Source of the DNA: Henriciella mobilis
GTDB lineage: Bacteria; Pseudomonadota; Alphaproteobacteria; Caulobacterales; Hyphomonadaceae
Reading direction: 5' to 3'
Length of the DNA: 64,000 bases
NCBI RefSeq assembly: GCF_003576315.1
Contig: NZ_QWFZ01000033.1
Span: 186,001-250,000 of the forward strand
The position numbers were made by a program, and so were the translations under genes. The notes under the pieces are model-generated. The model had not been told where the DNA came from, ran no database searches, and worked only from the letters and a program-made list of their open reading frames with translations. Position 1 is the stretch's first letter. Each line of letters opens with the position of its first letter. Positions 48,831 to 58,401 of this stretch are shown here, piece after piece.

Positions 48831-51188
48831 ATGTATGAAATCCTCTCATGTGTAACAGGCGAGCATGGCCTGCTTTATGTGTTGGCCGCCATTCTTGTTC
48901 TGGCAACCGGCTCAGTCTGCTCGGTCATCGTTTACCAGCGCGGCGTTCTTGCAGAGACGCGCATGCGCCAGCGCATTTGGGCCGGTCTGTCCGGCGCGGT
49001 TACCGCCATTGGAATCTGGGCCACCCACTTCGTTGCCATGCTGGGGTATCGGCCAGGATTTGCCTTCCAATTCGACGGTCTGACGACGCTTCTCTCGGCC
49101 GGGATCGCCCTGTCGGGTTTCCTCGCCACGAGCCAGATCCTGATTGGCGCGATGACGCCGCTTCGCCGCGCGACCTGCGCATTGCTGGCGACGATCACCG
49201 TCACCACGATGCACTATTATGGCGTTGGCGCCCTGAAGGCGTCAGCGCTCATCGAGTTCGACACCGGCTATGTGATCACCTCGTTTGTCGCCGCACTGGC
49301 GCTGTTTTCCGCGACCTATTTCAGTCTCAGCACCGAAAGCAAGGCGCGCAACGTGGCAGCGCTCGGGACATCGATGGCGGCGGTCGCGTCGCTCCACTTC
49401 ATCGGCATGACCGCGATGACGGTCGTTCCGCTCGACGGATTTGCGCAGGCAGGCTGGGAGATTGCGCCTGCAACGCTCGGCAGCTGGGTCGTCCTCGGTG
49501 TTGCCGCCGCGATTATCGCCGCTTCGGTCGCCGCCGGCTGGGACACCGTCCTTTCCAGCTTCCGCTTTCGCGAACAGCGCACAATGTCCCTGCTGGTCAA
49601 TGCCGCATCGGAAGCCATCCTGGTTGTCCGCGATGATGGTGTTGTCGTCGAGGTGAATGAAGCGGCTGTCGCCCTTCTTGGCACCCCGCGGGACGCCCTG
49701 GTTGGCGCACAGGCCGTAAACCTGATCGGTCTCGACCCCCTGAGGACAGGGCCGGATACGGTCTGCGAACATGAAATCCAGTGTGCCGGCGAGGCAATCC
49801 CCGTCGACCTCAGCGTGCGCGATCTTGAAGACAGCGGTCGCGGCCTTGTCGCCGTCAGTCTCTACGACCTGCGCGACCGTATCCGAAACGAAGCCCACAT
49901 CCGCGAGCTGGCCTATCTCGATCAGCTGACCCAGCTGCCCAATCGCGCCGCTTTCCAGAAAGCGCTCGACGAGCGTACCTCGCAGAACGCGCCGGCCATC
50001 CGGGACTTCAGCGTGTTCCTGGTCGACCTCGATGAGTTCAAGGACGTGAATGATCAGTTTGGCCACGAGGCCGGTGATGCGGTGCTCAAGGAATCTGCCC
50101 AGCGGCTGCGGATCACCTTTGGCAAGGATGCCATTGTCTCGCGCCTCGGCGGCGACGAGTTTGCGGTCATCTACCCTGATGGCAAGGATGAGAAAGCGCT
50201 CCTCGCGCTCGGCGAGGCATGCGTCCAGAGCCTGTCGCGCCCGATACGCTATGGTGCGGTTACAATTCGCTCAGGGGCCAGTGTCGGTATTGCGTCGGGC
50301 CTGATGTGGGAAGACCCTGCTGCCTTGCTCAAGGCAGCCGACCGGGCTCTTTACGTCGCCAAGCATGGCGGCCGGCGAACGGCGCGCTTCTATGACAGCG
50401 AGCTGCACGCCCAGGCCGAGACAAAACGCAAACTGGAAGCGGACCTCGAGCGGGCCGTGCGCGCAGAAGAATTCGTCCTCCATTACCAGTCCAAAGTGTG
50501 CTCGCGGACGTCGCGGGTGCTGGGATTCGAAGCGCTCATTCGCTGGAACCGGCCAGGTCATGGCCTGGTCATGCCGGGTGCATTCATCGAAGTCGCCGAG
50601 CAGAGCCTGATCATTCAGGATATCGGCCGCTGGTCGATCTACACAGCCTGTGAGGCGGCCGCGCGCTGGAAGGAAAAGGTCAGCGTGTCGGTGAACCTGT
50701 CTGCCCGCCAGTTCCTCGATCCGAAGCTGTATGCCACCGTCCGTGATGCGCTTCGCAAGAGCGGGCTGGACGCCAGCCGGCTGGAGCTCGAGATTACCGA
50801 GACCTGTCTGATCCAGAACACGATTGTCGCGGCCCGCATCCTCGAGCGGCTCAAGAAGCTTGGCGTACAGATCGCCCTTGATGATTTCGGTACCGGCTAT
50901 TCATCGATGCGCTTTGTCCAGCAATTCCCCTTCGACCGGATCAAGATCGACAAGTCGTTCGTCCTGTCCATGGAGAGTGACAAGAAGGCCCAGGCGATTG
51001 TGGACGCCATCCTGCATCTTGGTTCGAGCCTGTCCATTCCCGTGGTGGCAGAAGGGGTAGAGACCGAATCGCAGGCGAAGAGGCTGATCGAGGCCCATTG
51101 CAGCGAGCTTCAGGGCTTCCTGCTCAGCCGTCCAGCCCCGCTGGACGTGGACGGCATGGTCATTTCGAAGCTTGCCAACGCCTCGTGA
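48831..51188 (+). CDS. MHYT-PAS-GGDEF-EAL cyclic-di-GMP signalling protein
   Basis: 785 aa. The N-terminal seven membrane segments (about 10-240) carry three MHYT-type motifs: THFVAML near 64, TMHYYG near 124 and LHFIGM near 186, thought to bind copper or sense gases. A PAS-like segment follows (about 255-345), then a GGDEF domain with an intact GGDEF at about 441-445 and an EAL domain with intact EAL near 566. Both catalytic signatures are present, so it could make and break c-di-GMP. It stands alone, in its own transcription unit. Confidence 0.95.
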   Translation: MYEILSCVTGEHGLLYVLAAILVLATGSVCSVIVYQRGVLAETRMRQRIWAGLSGAVTAIGIWATHFVAMLGYRPGFAFQFDGLTTLLSAGIALSGFLATSQILIGAMTPLRRATCALLATITVTTMHYYGVGALKASALIEFDTGYVITSFVAALALFSATYFSLSTESKARNVAALGTSMAAVASLHFIGMTAMTVVPLDGFAQAGWEIAPATLGSWVVLGVAAAIIAASVAAGWDTVLSSFRFREQRTMSLLVNAASEAILVVRDDGVVVEVNEAAVALLGTPRDALVGAQAVNLIGLDPLRTGPDTVCEHEIQCAGEAIPVDLSVRDLEDSGRGLVAVSLYDLRDRIRNEAHIRELAYLDQLTQLPNRAAFQKALDERTSQNAPAIRDFSVFLVDLDEFKDVNDQFGHEAGDAVLKESAQRLRITFGKDAIVSRLGGDEFAVIYPDGKDEKALLALGEACVQSLSRPIRYGAVTIRSGASVGIASGLMWEDPAALLKAADRALYVAKHGGRRTARFYDSELHAQAETKRKLEADLERAVRAEEFVLHYQSKVCSRTSRVLGFEALIRWNRPGHGLVMPGAFIEVAEQSLIIQDIGRWSIYTACEAAARWKEKVSVSVNLSARQFLDPKLYATVRDALRKSGLDASRLELEITETCLIQNTIVAARILERLKKLGVQIALDDFGTGYSSMRFVQQFPFDRIKIDKSFVLSMESDKKAQAIVDAILHLGSSLSIPVVAEGVETESQAKRLIEAHCSELQGFLLSRPAPLDVDGMVISKLANAS

Positions 51189-51362
51189 AAATTAGCTTTC
51201 TGTAACAAACAGGACGGCTTCGGCCAAAAAAGCCTGAGAAGTCAAAGCGTCCCAGCGCCCGGCTGGTGGCGGTCCCTCGGGGCTTAGCACTCTGTTAAGC
51301 CTCCGCGCGCAATTTCCCGGTAATCGTTAACCGTACTGGGGCTATTGTTAAGAGGGTCCGGC

Positions 51363-52946
51363 ATGTTGAAGAAACAGGTGCGCTGGGGCGCGGAACTTGG
51401 CTACACGAAACCGGTCAAGCCACTCGATCCGAAGGTTGAGCAGAACCAGCACGGGCTGAAAGGCTCGCTCAAGGATGGCGAACTGGGCTTTTCGCGCATG
51501 GTCACCCGTCGGGTGGCCCGCAAGGATGCCCAGGACGGGATCCCGACGTCTGAATCGATCACTGAGGACCAGTGGAGCGAGCGCGAACAGCAGATCGCCG
51601 AAAAGGCCGAGCGCGTGCGCCGCGGCCTGAAGACCTGGATGAGTGCCACGTCGGCCTCCGTGCGCAACTTCATTTCCGACTGCACGCCGGGCGCTATCTA
51701 TCCCGAGCAGCTGAAGGAAGCGATCAAGGCCGAGGAAAGCGAGTACCGTCACTACGAATTCGACGATTCGACCGACGCCAAGGCGCATCACGAAGCCACG
51801 GTGGTCGAGCTGGAAAGCTTCAAGCAACGCTTCGGCGACCAGCTCCAGAAACGCACGCCCGACATCAAGAAGAATGTCGAACAGGCGATCGCGATCCTGA
51901 TCTTTATCATGATCGTCGAAGGCTGTTTCAACGCGCTGCTGTTCAAGGATGCGCAGTCGTCCGGCCTGCTGGGCGGCATGATGGTCGCCTTCGGTATTTC
52001 CGCTGTAAACGTCCTCTTCGGCGTAGTTGGCGGCTTTGTCGGCCTCAGAAACCTCAACCATCCAGAAACATACATGAAGGTGCTCGGCGGGATCGTCGCG
52101 GGCGTGTGCGTCGCGTGCGGCCTGTTCGTGAATTTCTTCGTCGCCCACTTCCGCGATGCCGTGGAGGTCGCCCTGCATGATGCGCTGGCAGAAGGCTCGC
52201 TCGCCGGTTTCTCCATGTTCGCGATTTCGCCTTCAGCGGTGATCGCCGACATGTTCCCGAACATTTTCGGCCTCGACAGCCTTGTCGCGATTGGCCTCCT
52301 GCTGATCGGCCTCACCGTCTTTGCGATTGCGCTCTATGAGGGTTATGACCGCATCTCCGACCGCTTCCCGGGTTATGGCCGGGTCTGGCGCAAGGAGCGC
52401 GCGGCCTATGAGAAGCGCCAGCAGGTGCGCAATGGCGTGCGCGACGACCTGTCGGATTTCTTCACCCGCTCGCGCATCTGGTTCGAGACCCAGCAGCAGC
52501 GCCACCTTGCCGCCAAGCGCGAGATCGAGAAGGCCATGAACCTGCTTGAGACGCGCCGCGACATTGCCGTCGAGATCGCCGCCCGGGCCGGGGACCAGGA
52601 GCGCTCGCTCAAGGTTGCCTACCGCCAGGCCCATCGCCGCGCGCGTAATGCCTGCCGGGACAAGCTGGGCGAACAGGCCGCCGTGCCCGCCTATTTCGAC
52701 GAGATCGTCACGCCGAACATCCCGCCGCTCGACACGCAGAAAGAGCGCGAGCAGGCCAATGCGGCAATCAAGGCGATCGAGAACAACATCCAGGCGCTGA
52801 ACATCGTGCGCGAGTGGATGGAAAGCCATATCCAGCAGGTCCAGAAGGGCCTCTCCTCCATCGAGGAGCGCGTGGGCGGACACATCCAGGCGATGCGCGA
52901 CAAGCAGCATCACCAGCGTCAGGAACACCAGGCGAAAAGCGCCTGA
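51363..52946 (+). CDS. Hypothetical membrane protein with long coiled coils
   Basis: 527 aa from the ATG at 51363. A soluble N-terminal part (1-170) is charged and helical. About four to five membrane segments follow between about 175 and 330 (for example AIAILIFIMIVEGCFNALLF and SLVAIGLLLIGLTVFAIAL). The C-terminal 200 residues are again helical and charged, with heptad-like runs and a His/Gln-rich end. I do not recognise a named family. The next gene follows after 33 bp and encodes a single-pass protein with a vWA-like domain, so the two probably act together at the inner membrane. Confidence 0.8.
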   Translation: MLKKQVRWGAELGYTKPVKPLDPKVEQNQHGLKGSLKDGELGFSRMVTRRVARKDAQDGIPTSESITEDQWSEREQQIAEKAERVRRGLKTWMSATSASVRNFISDCTPGAIYPEQLKEAIKAEESEYRHYEFDDSTDAKAHHEATVVELESFKQRFGDQLQKRTPDIKKNVEQAIAILIFIMIVEGCFNALLFKDAQSSGLLGGMMVAFGISAVNVLFGVVGGFVGLRNLNHPETYMKVLGGIVAGVCVACGLFVNFFVAHFRDAVEVALHDALAEGSLAGFSMFAISPSAVIADMFPNIFGLDSLVAIGLLLIGLTVFAIALYEGYDRISDRFPGYGRVWRKERAAYEKRQQVRNGVRDDLSDFFTRSRIWFETQQQRHLAAKREIEKAMNLLETRRDIAVEIAARAGDQERSLKVAYRQAHRRARNACRDKLGEQAAVPAYFDEIVTPNIPPLDTQKEREQANAAIKAIENNIQALNIVREWMESHIQQVQKGLSSIEERVGGHIQAMRDKQHHQRQEHQAKSA

Positions 52947-52979
52947 TAGCAAGCCGTCAGACGGGAAGGAGTCTCAGTC

Positions 52980-53753
52980 ATGGCTAGGTCGAGAGAAAAG
53001 GGCCCCTGGTTCTGGCGGGGCATGATCGGGGCGATGCTGGCCAGCGTGTTTGGCCTGTTTGCCCTCGCCGCCTTCAGCGCGAGCCCGGCAACAACGCCGG
53101 AAACCGGTTGCCGCATGGACCGCAAGGACCCGGCGCACACGGTGGTCATGATCGACCAGTCGGACCCGTTCAATCCGAACGACCTGGGATGGGTCGCAGA
53201 ATTCATCGACAGCGAGGCGCGCACCCTGCCGCGTTTTGGCCGGCTGACCGTCGTCACGCCGAATTCGGCCGATCCATATGACGCGAAGATCGTCTACAGC
53301 CACTGCTCGCCGGGCTCGGCCGAACATGCCAACCCTTTCCTGCAGAACCCCCGCATGATCGAGGACACCTGGCGCGAGACCTTCTATGAGCCGCTTTCTG
53401 ATGAGATTGAGAAGGCGCTTATGGACAAGCGCCAGCCGAGCTCACCGCTGTTCGAGGCGGTCTATTCCATTGCCGACCGGGCTGATTTCCGGGCCTCGCG
53501 CGGGGATCGCCGCATCATCCTCATCTCGGACCTGATGCAGCATTCCGGCGAGTTCTCCTTCTACAAGACCGGGACCGACAAGGACGCCTTCTCGAAGACC
53601 CGCCTTGCCGACCAGGTGCCGGAAATGGACGGTGTCGAGATCGTCGCCCGCGTTGTCCCGCGCCAGGAATACGACCTGCCGATGAGCGATGTGAAAGCCT
53701 TCTGGCGCGACTATTTCGAGAAGACCGGGGCTGAGTTCACCTCGGTGAACTGA
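52980..53753 (+). CDS. Membrane-anchored vWA-like protein
   Basis: 257 aa. Residues about 13-34 form a membrane anchor; the rest would be periplasmic. It shows a divergent von Willebrand A pattern: HTVVMIDQSDPFNPND gives a D-x-S-like metal site near 62, SPLFEAVYSIADR resembles the second motif, and RRIILISDLMQHS near 165-180 the core strand and third-motif aspartate. It is not a recognised enzyme. It follows the coiled-coil membrane protein and ends 8 bp before a hairpin. Confidence 0.72.
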   Translation: MARSREKGPWFWRGMIGAMLASVFGLFALAAFSASPATTPETGCRMDRKDPAHTVVMIDQSDPFNPNDLGWVAEFIDSEARTLPRFGRLTVVTPNSADPYDAKIVYSHCSPGSAEHANPFLQNPRMIEDTWRETFYEPLSDEIEKALMDKRQPSSPLFEAVYSIADRADFRASRGDRRIILISDLMQHSGEFSFYKTGTDKDAFSKTRLADQVPEMDGVEIVARVVPRQEYDLPMSDVKAFWRDYFEKTGAEFTSVN

Positions 53754-53760
53754 TGAAAAA

Positions 53761-53798
53761 ACACCCTCATCCTGAGCGAAGTCAAAGGACGAGGGTGT
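53761..53798. repeat. Intergenic palindromic repeat, possible bidirectional terminator
   Basis: ACACCCTCATCCT and AGGACGAGGGTGT form a 13-bp stem with one mismatch around a 12-base loop, flanked by A and T runs (GAAAAA before, TTTT after). The core CATCCTGAGC...AAAGGACGAGG resembles a dispersed repeat seen in many alphaproteobacterial genomes. It lies just after the vWA-like gene and would also face the convergent quinone oxidoreductase gene. Confidence 0.7.
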
Positions 53799-53860
53799 CT
53801 GGTTTTCATCGGGGAGCCTTGTGGTTTGACATCGCTCACCATGAGGCTTTCCTTGCCGGC

Positions 53861-54865
53861 CTAGATCTCCAGCACGATTTTCCCGAAATGCTTCTGCGCG
53901 GCCTGGTGACCGAAGGCCTCGGCGATCTTGTCGAGCGGGAAGCTGTCGGAGATCACCGGCTTGATGCCGTTCGCCTCGATGGCGGCGATCATGTCTTCCT
54001 GGTGGGCGCGTGAGCCGACGGTGATGCCGGACATGGTAAGGTTCTTGGAAAAGAACGCCGCGGTCGGCACTTCGCCTGAGACACCCGTCAGCACGCCGAT
54101 CAGTGAAATATGCCCGCCGACACGAGCGGCGGCGATGGATTGCGCCATGGTGGCCGGGCCGCCAATCTCGACGACCTCATCAACGCCGCGCCCGCCGGTC
54201 AGCTCGAAGGCCTTTTTGCCCCATTCGGGCGTTTCCTTGTAATTGATCAGGTGGTCGGCGCCGAGCGCCTTCAGCTTGTCGAGCTTCTCTTGCGAGGAGG
54301 ATGTCGCGATGACGCGCGCGCCCGCCGCCTTGGCAAATTGCAGCGCGAAGATCGAGACCCCGCCCGTGCCCTGCGTGAGCACCCAGTCGCCGGGCTTGAC
54401 CTTGTTCTCGACGAACATGCCGCGCCAGGCGGTCAGGGCCGCACAGGTCAGCGTCGCGGCCTCAGCATAGGAATAGCCGTCGGGCATGCGCGTGAACGCT
54501 TCCTGCGAGGCGGCGACGAGTTCTGCGCCGAAGCCGTCATCGCCATCGCCCGGCACGCTGGCAAATCCGGCGGCGCCAATCGGGCCGGAATGCCAGTTCG
54601 GGAAGAAGGTCGAGAGGACCTTGTCGCCCTCCTTGAAGCGGGTGACGCCCTCGCCGACGGCGACAACATCGCCTGCGCCATCCGACATCGGGATACGGCC
54701 GTCCGGGGTCGGGATGCCGCCCATGACGACGACAAAGTCATGATAGTTGAGCGAACTGGCGCGCACCCGGACAAGGATCTCGCCCGGGCCGGGCTTCGGA
54801 TCGGGACGTTCCTCGATCTTCAGGTTCTCCAGGCCGCCCGGTTTCTTGACTGCTGCAACTTTCAT
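53861..54865 (-). CDS. Zinc-independent NADPH:quinone oxidoreductase-like protein (MDR family)
   Basis: 334 aa from the ATG at 54865. Medium-chain dehydrogenase fold: N-terminal GroES-like half (PGPGEILVRVRASSLNYHDF), NADPH site VLTQGTGGVSIFALQFAKAA (about 160-179; the TGGVS form is common in this subgroup) and VIATSSSQEKLDKLKALGAD. The cysteines of the structural zinc lobe are absent. It probably reduces quinones or enones. A longer frame upstream is an overlap shadow. Single gene, followed by the palindromic repeat at 53761. Confidence 0.9.
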   Translation of the reverse strand: MKVAAVKKPGGLENLKIEERPDPKPGPGEILVRVRASSLNYHDFVVVMGGIPTPDGRIPMSDGAGDVVAVGEGVTRFKEGDKVLSTFFPNWHSGPIGAAGFASVPGDGDDGFGAELVAASQEAFTRMPDGYSYAEAATLTCAALTAWRGMFVENKVKPGDWVLTQGTGGVSIFALQFAKAAGARVIATSSSQEKLDKLKALGADHLINYKETPEWGKKAFELTGGRGVDEVVEIGGPATMAQSIAAARVGGHISLIGVLTGVSGEVPTAAFFSKNLTMSGITVGSRAHQEDMIAAIEANGIKPVISDSFPLDKIAEAFGHQAAQKHFGKIVLEI

Positions 54866-54950
54866 GATCGTATCTCCCTTGAAGGTGTTTGAATCACACC
54901 AAGCATCGCTGCCGCTGCGACAGCCAAGAAGGAACTCGTCCGGCTGGCGC

Positions 54951-54984
54951 AAAAGAAAAGGGCGGCAGATCGCTCTGCCGCCCC
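54951..54984 (-). terminator. Rho-independent terminator of the TonB receptor gene
   Basis: Read on the minus strand, a 10-bp perfect GC-rich stem (GGGCGGCAGA / TCTGCCGCCC, 4-base loop, 54960-54983) is followed by TTTTCTTTT. It starts about 25 bp after the receptor stop codon. Confidence 0.9.
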
Positions 54985-55007
54985 ATCCTGTCGAATTGTG
55001 GGTCGCC

Positions 55008-57341
55008 TTAGCGCGCCAGCGTGAATTCCACGCCGACAACACGGCCCTTCTTGAGCGGGCTGAACGTGCCGCCGCCCGGCAGGGCCTGGAAGGGCGACTG
55101 AACGCCGTTGGAGAGCGGCCCCGGGAAGGGCAGCTGGGTGTCGTTGCCGACCTGCACTTCGTCGAGCAGGTTGTCGCCGAAGAGCGAAACGGCAAAGCCT
55201 TCATATGGGGTCTCCCAGGTGAAGTCTGCCGCGAGCTGTGTCGTGCCCTGCACCCAGCCGAAATTGCTGTCGGTGTAGGCAATGCGGTCACGATACTGCA
55301 TGTTCAGCGTCGAGACGAGCGAACCCATGTCACCGAGATCGGTGTCGTGGATGAAGCCGAAGCCATAGGTCACCTGCGGCACACGCGGCAGTTCCAGGGC
55401 CTCGTCACGCTGGTCGACCACGGTATCGCCGCTGATGTCGAAACGGACATCGTCATACTCGGCATCGATCAGGCCGGCATTGAAGGTGAAGAGCAGGTTG
55501 TCGGTCGCTGCCCAGCGGCCATCGACTTCGACACCCGTGATCGTCGCGTCTGCCGTGTTGAGGATGTTCTGCACGACGCCGGACGGACCGGCCGTGTTCA
55601 CCTCACGCTGCATGTCGGAGATCTTGGTCAGGAAGGCTGCACCGTTGAACTGGACGCGGCCATCCTCGCTGCTCGACTTGAAGCCGATTTCATAAGCGTC
55701 GACTTCCTCTTCGTCGAAGCCGAAGTCACCGGTTTGCGGAACGATCTGTCCGAGGAAGACGCCAACGTCCGTGATCCGGAAGTTGTAGCCGCCCGAACGG
55801 AAGCCCTTGGTATAGGTACCATAGGTCTGGAAATTGTCGGCCCAGAAGTATTGCAGGCCGAGTTTCGGCGTCCAGTTCGACCAGTCGTCGCCATCGGAGA
55901 AGCCGTTCGGCTCGGTGGCGCCCACAGCGCCGAGGAGCGCATTGTTGCCATCGACCGGGCAGGTGCCGTCAACGACCGAGCATTCGAAGCGCGGACGGAT
56001 ATAGGTCACGTCTGCGTCCTTTTCCTCTGACGAATAGCGCAGGCCGACCGTCGCGATCAGGTCCGTCGTGATCGAGTAGTCGACGTTGGCAAAGACGCCA
56101 TACACGGTGTGGTCCTGGCTGCCGCCGCCGTAGAACTGCCACGGAATGGAGGCCGGCAGGGCTGCCGGGCGCGTGGTCGGCAGGTTACGGATTTCCGTAT
56201 AGTCGACTGTCTGGTTGAAGTAGTAGACACCCGTCGTCAGGTCGGTCTTGCCGAACGTGCCAGCATAGCGCAGCTCGTTGGAGATCTGTTCCTGTGCGAG
56301 TTCGGAACCGGAGTGGAACAGGGTGAACGGCGTCGCGTCGATATCGCCCGACGTGTCGGACGTGAACTTGCGGTAGCCGAGGATGTTGGTGATCTGACCG
56401 TTGCCGAAATCGACATCATAGTCGGTGCGCAGCGAGCTGAGGATCGTTTCCGACTCGCCGAAGCCCGGATTGTTGATCGAGAAGTCGAAGCTGTCGCGAT
56501 CGAAGTAAGAGCGGTTCTGGCCGGTCGGGCCATCGACGCGGCTGTCGCCATACTCGGCCTTGAGCAGGACGGTGAGCCGCTCGGTCGGGAAGTACTCCAG
56601 CGCGCCCTTGTAGATGGCGGTCTGGGCTTCGCCGTGATTGTCGCCGTCATACAGGTTCTTGAAGTAGCCGGCGTCGGAATTGTAGTAGGCGCCGATCTTG
56701 CCGTTCAGGACGCCTTCGACCAGCGGGCCGGAAACGGTTGCCTGGATGGTGGAGTTCAGGCCGCCGCGATCGTCGTCGATCGGACCGTCAAAGGTCGCGC
56801 GGGCCTTGTAGGTGAAGTCGTCGGTCGGGTTGGCGGTGTTGACGACCAGTGCGCCGCCCGTCGTGTTGCGGCCGAAGAGAAGACCTTGCGGGCCACGCAG
56901 GACTTCAACGCTCTCCAGGTCGAACAGGTCGACAACCACGCCGTTGTTCACGCCGAGATAGACGCCGTCGATAAAGACGCCAACAGCCGGGTCGATGGAC
57001 GGAATGGATGAGTTCACGCCGAGGCCGCGAATGGCGAAGTTTGCCGTGCCGCGCGCCGTGCCGACATCGTCGAGCGAGACGTTTGGCGAGGTGAAGCTGA
57101 GGTCTTCGATCGTCGTTACGTTCAGGGCGTCGAGCGTGTCGGCATTGAATGCGGTGACCGCGATCGGAACGTCCTGGACGTCTTCAACGTCCTTCTTCTT
57201 CGTCGCCGAAACAGTGACTTTCTGAAGAACGCGGTCGACGGCCGTTTCACGGTCGCTGTCGCTCTCCTGTGCGATGGCGGGCAGGGCGCTGAAAGCGGTC
57301 GCCAGAGCTACGCCGGACAGGAGGATGGATTTGCGCTGCAT
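55008..57341 (-). CDS. TonB-dependent outer-membrane receptor
   Basis: 777 aa from the ATG at about 57341, where a signal peptide (LLSGVALATAFSALPAIAQ) begins; the longer open frame upstream has no signal. The plug domain follows (VPIAVTAFNADTLDALN ... SVEVLRGPQGLLFGRNTTGG), then a 22-strand barrel ending in VGVEFTLAR with the terminal aromatic-containing strand. Receptors of this sort import ferric siderophores, vitamin or carbohydrate and aromatic ligands using TonB energy; the ligand here is unknown. Monocistronic with its own terminator. Confidence 0.95.
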   Translation of the reverse strand: MQRKSILLSGVALATAFSALPAIAQESDSDRETAVDRVLQKVTVSATKKKDVEDVQDVPIAVTAFNADTLDALNVTTIEDLSFTSPNVSLDDVGTARGTANFAIRGLGVNSSIPSIDPAVGVFIDGVYLGVNNGVVVDLFDLESVEVLRGPQGLLFGRNTTGGALVVNTANPTDDFTYKARATFDGPIDDDRGGLNSTIQATVSGPLVEGVLNGKIGAYYNSDAGYFKNLYDGDNHGEAQTAIYKGALEYFPTERLTVLLKAEYGDSRVDGPTGQNRSYFDRDSFDFSINNPGFGESETILSSLRTDYDVDFGNGQITNILGYRKFTSDTSGDIDATPFTLFHSGSELAQEQISNELRYAGTFGKTDLTTGVYYFNQTVDYTEIRNLPTTRPAALPASIPWQFYGGGSQDHTVYGVFANVDYSITTDLIATVGLRYSSEEKDADVTYIRPRFECSVVDGTCPVDGNNALLGAVGATEPNGFSDGDDWSNWTPKLGLQYFWADNFQTYGTYTKGFRSGGYNFRITDVGVFLGQIVPQTGDFGFDEEEVDAYEIGFKSSSEDGRVQFNGAAFLTKISDMQREVNTAGPSGVVQNILNTADATITGVEVDGRWAATDNLLFTFNAGLIDAEYDDVRFDISGDTVVDQRDEALELPRVPQVTYGFGFIHDTDLGDMGSLVSTLNMQYRDRIAYTDSNFGWVQGTTQLAADFTWETPYEGFAVSLFGDNLLDEVQVGNDTQLPFPGPLSNGVQSPFQALPGGGTFSPLKKGRVVGVEFTLAR

Positions 57342-57618
57342 TGAGGTCTCCCTAATGGTTTTATGTTGTTTTTCGGACCGATCGTTGACGGGTCCGTTTC
57401 CGAGTGAATCACCGAGGCGATTCCGCTCCGCAGCCATATGTTTCATTTATACAGATATGCAATGGAGACATGCGGTCACATGCTGCTGCGCCAGTCACAG
57501 TGATGCAATGATGCATCACATTAACGTCTATCCATCTGTTTATGACGATATGCGAGCGAAGGATCGAAGTCGGCTGGGCAGCGCGACGAACCCATCGATA
57601 CGATTGTGAAAATGAAGG

Positions 57619-58401
57619 TCAGACGGTCGGGAAATCCGGCTTTCTCTTCTGGATGAAGGAGAGATAACCTTCCCTGAAGTCAGGTCCAGTGGCGGCCTGT
57701 ACAAACCGCTCGCGACCTTCTGTCTCATCGAGCCCCTCCGGCGAGCCGAGCGCGGCGATGATCTCTTTCATTTCCCGCACCGAGTACTGGGAGACCGCAG
57801 CGATCCTGGCAGCCTTTTCCTTCGCCGTCTGCAGCGCCGTCCCGGGCGCGCAAAGCTCAGCCACCAGTCCGATCCGCAGCGCCCGGCCGGCATCGAAAAT
57901 CGCGCCGGTGAAGAGGATGTCCCTGGCCTGTGCCGGGCCGACGGCTGCGAGCAGTCGCCGTGTGTCGCCGGGCGGGTAGACAAGGCCGAGTTTTGCCGGC
58001 GTCACGCCGAACCGGGCGTCTTCTGCTGCAATCTGGATATCGCAGGCCAGGGCCAGCGAGACGCCGCCGCCCACGCAGGCGCCCTCAATGGCCGCAATGA
58101 CGGGCTTTCGGCACGTGGCCAACCTGTCCAGCGCATCCGAAATTGTGTCCCGGCTCTTTGCGGCCGACTCCCGGTCGGCATAGATCGTTTCGAATTCGGA
58201 GATATCGGCCCCGGCGGCAAAGTGACCGGTTTCGCCGCCGTGCAGGATGATGACACGGGCCTCCGGCGAGGCCTCTGCCTCGGCGATAAGGCCGGGCAGG
58301 GCGGCCCACATCTCGATATTGAAGGCATTCCGCCGGGCTGGCGCATCGATGATGATCTCAGCGACCGGCGCGGCAATTTCCAGCCGAAGCTGTCCCGGCA
58401 T
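57619..58401 (-). CDS. Enoyl-CoA hydratase/isomerase family protein
   Basis: 260 aa crotonase. Oxyanion-hole motifs FAAGADISEFE near 62 and GACVGGGVSLALACD near 107 are present. The first catalytic glutamate position reads SLALACD instead of CELA, and the second region is FGVTPAKLGLVYPPGDT. The missing first glutamate suggests an isomerase, hydrolase or other crotonase reaction rather than plain hydration. It starts directly after the amidohydrolase stop on the same strand, so the two may be co-expressed. Confidence 0.87.
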   Translation of the reverse strand: MPGQLRLEIAAPVAEIIIDAPARRNAFNIEMWAALPGLIAEAEASPEARVIILHGGETGHFAAGADISEFETIYADRESAAKSRDTISDALDRLATCRKPVIAAIEGACVGGGVSLALACDIQIAAEDARFGVTPAKLGLVYPPGDTRRLLAAVGPAQARDILFTGAIFDAGRALRIGLVAELCAPGTALQTAKEKAARIAAVSQYSVREMKEIIAALGSPEGLDETEGRERFVQAATGPDFREGYLSFIQKRKPDFPTV

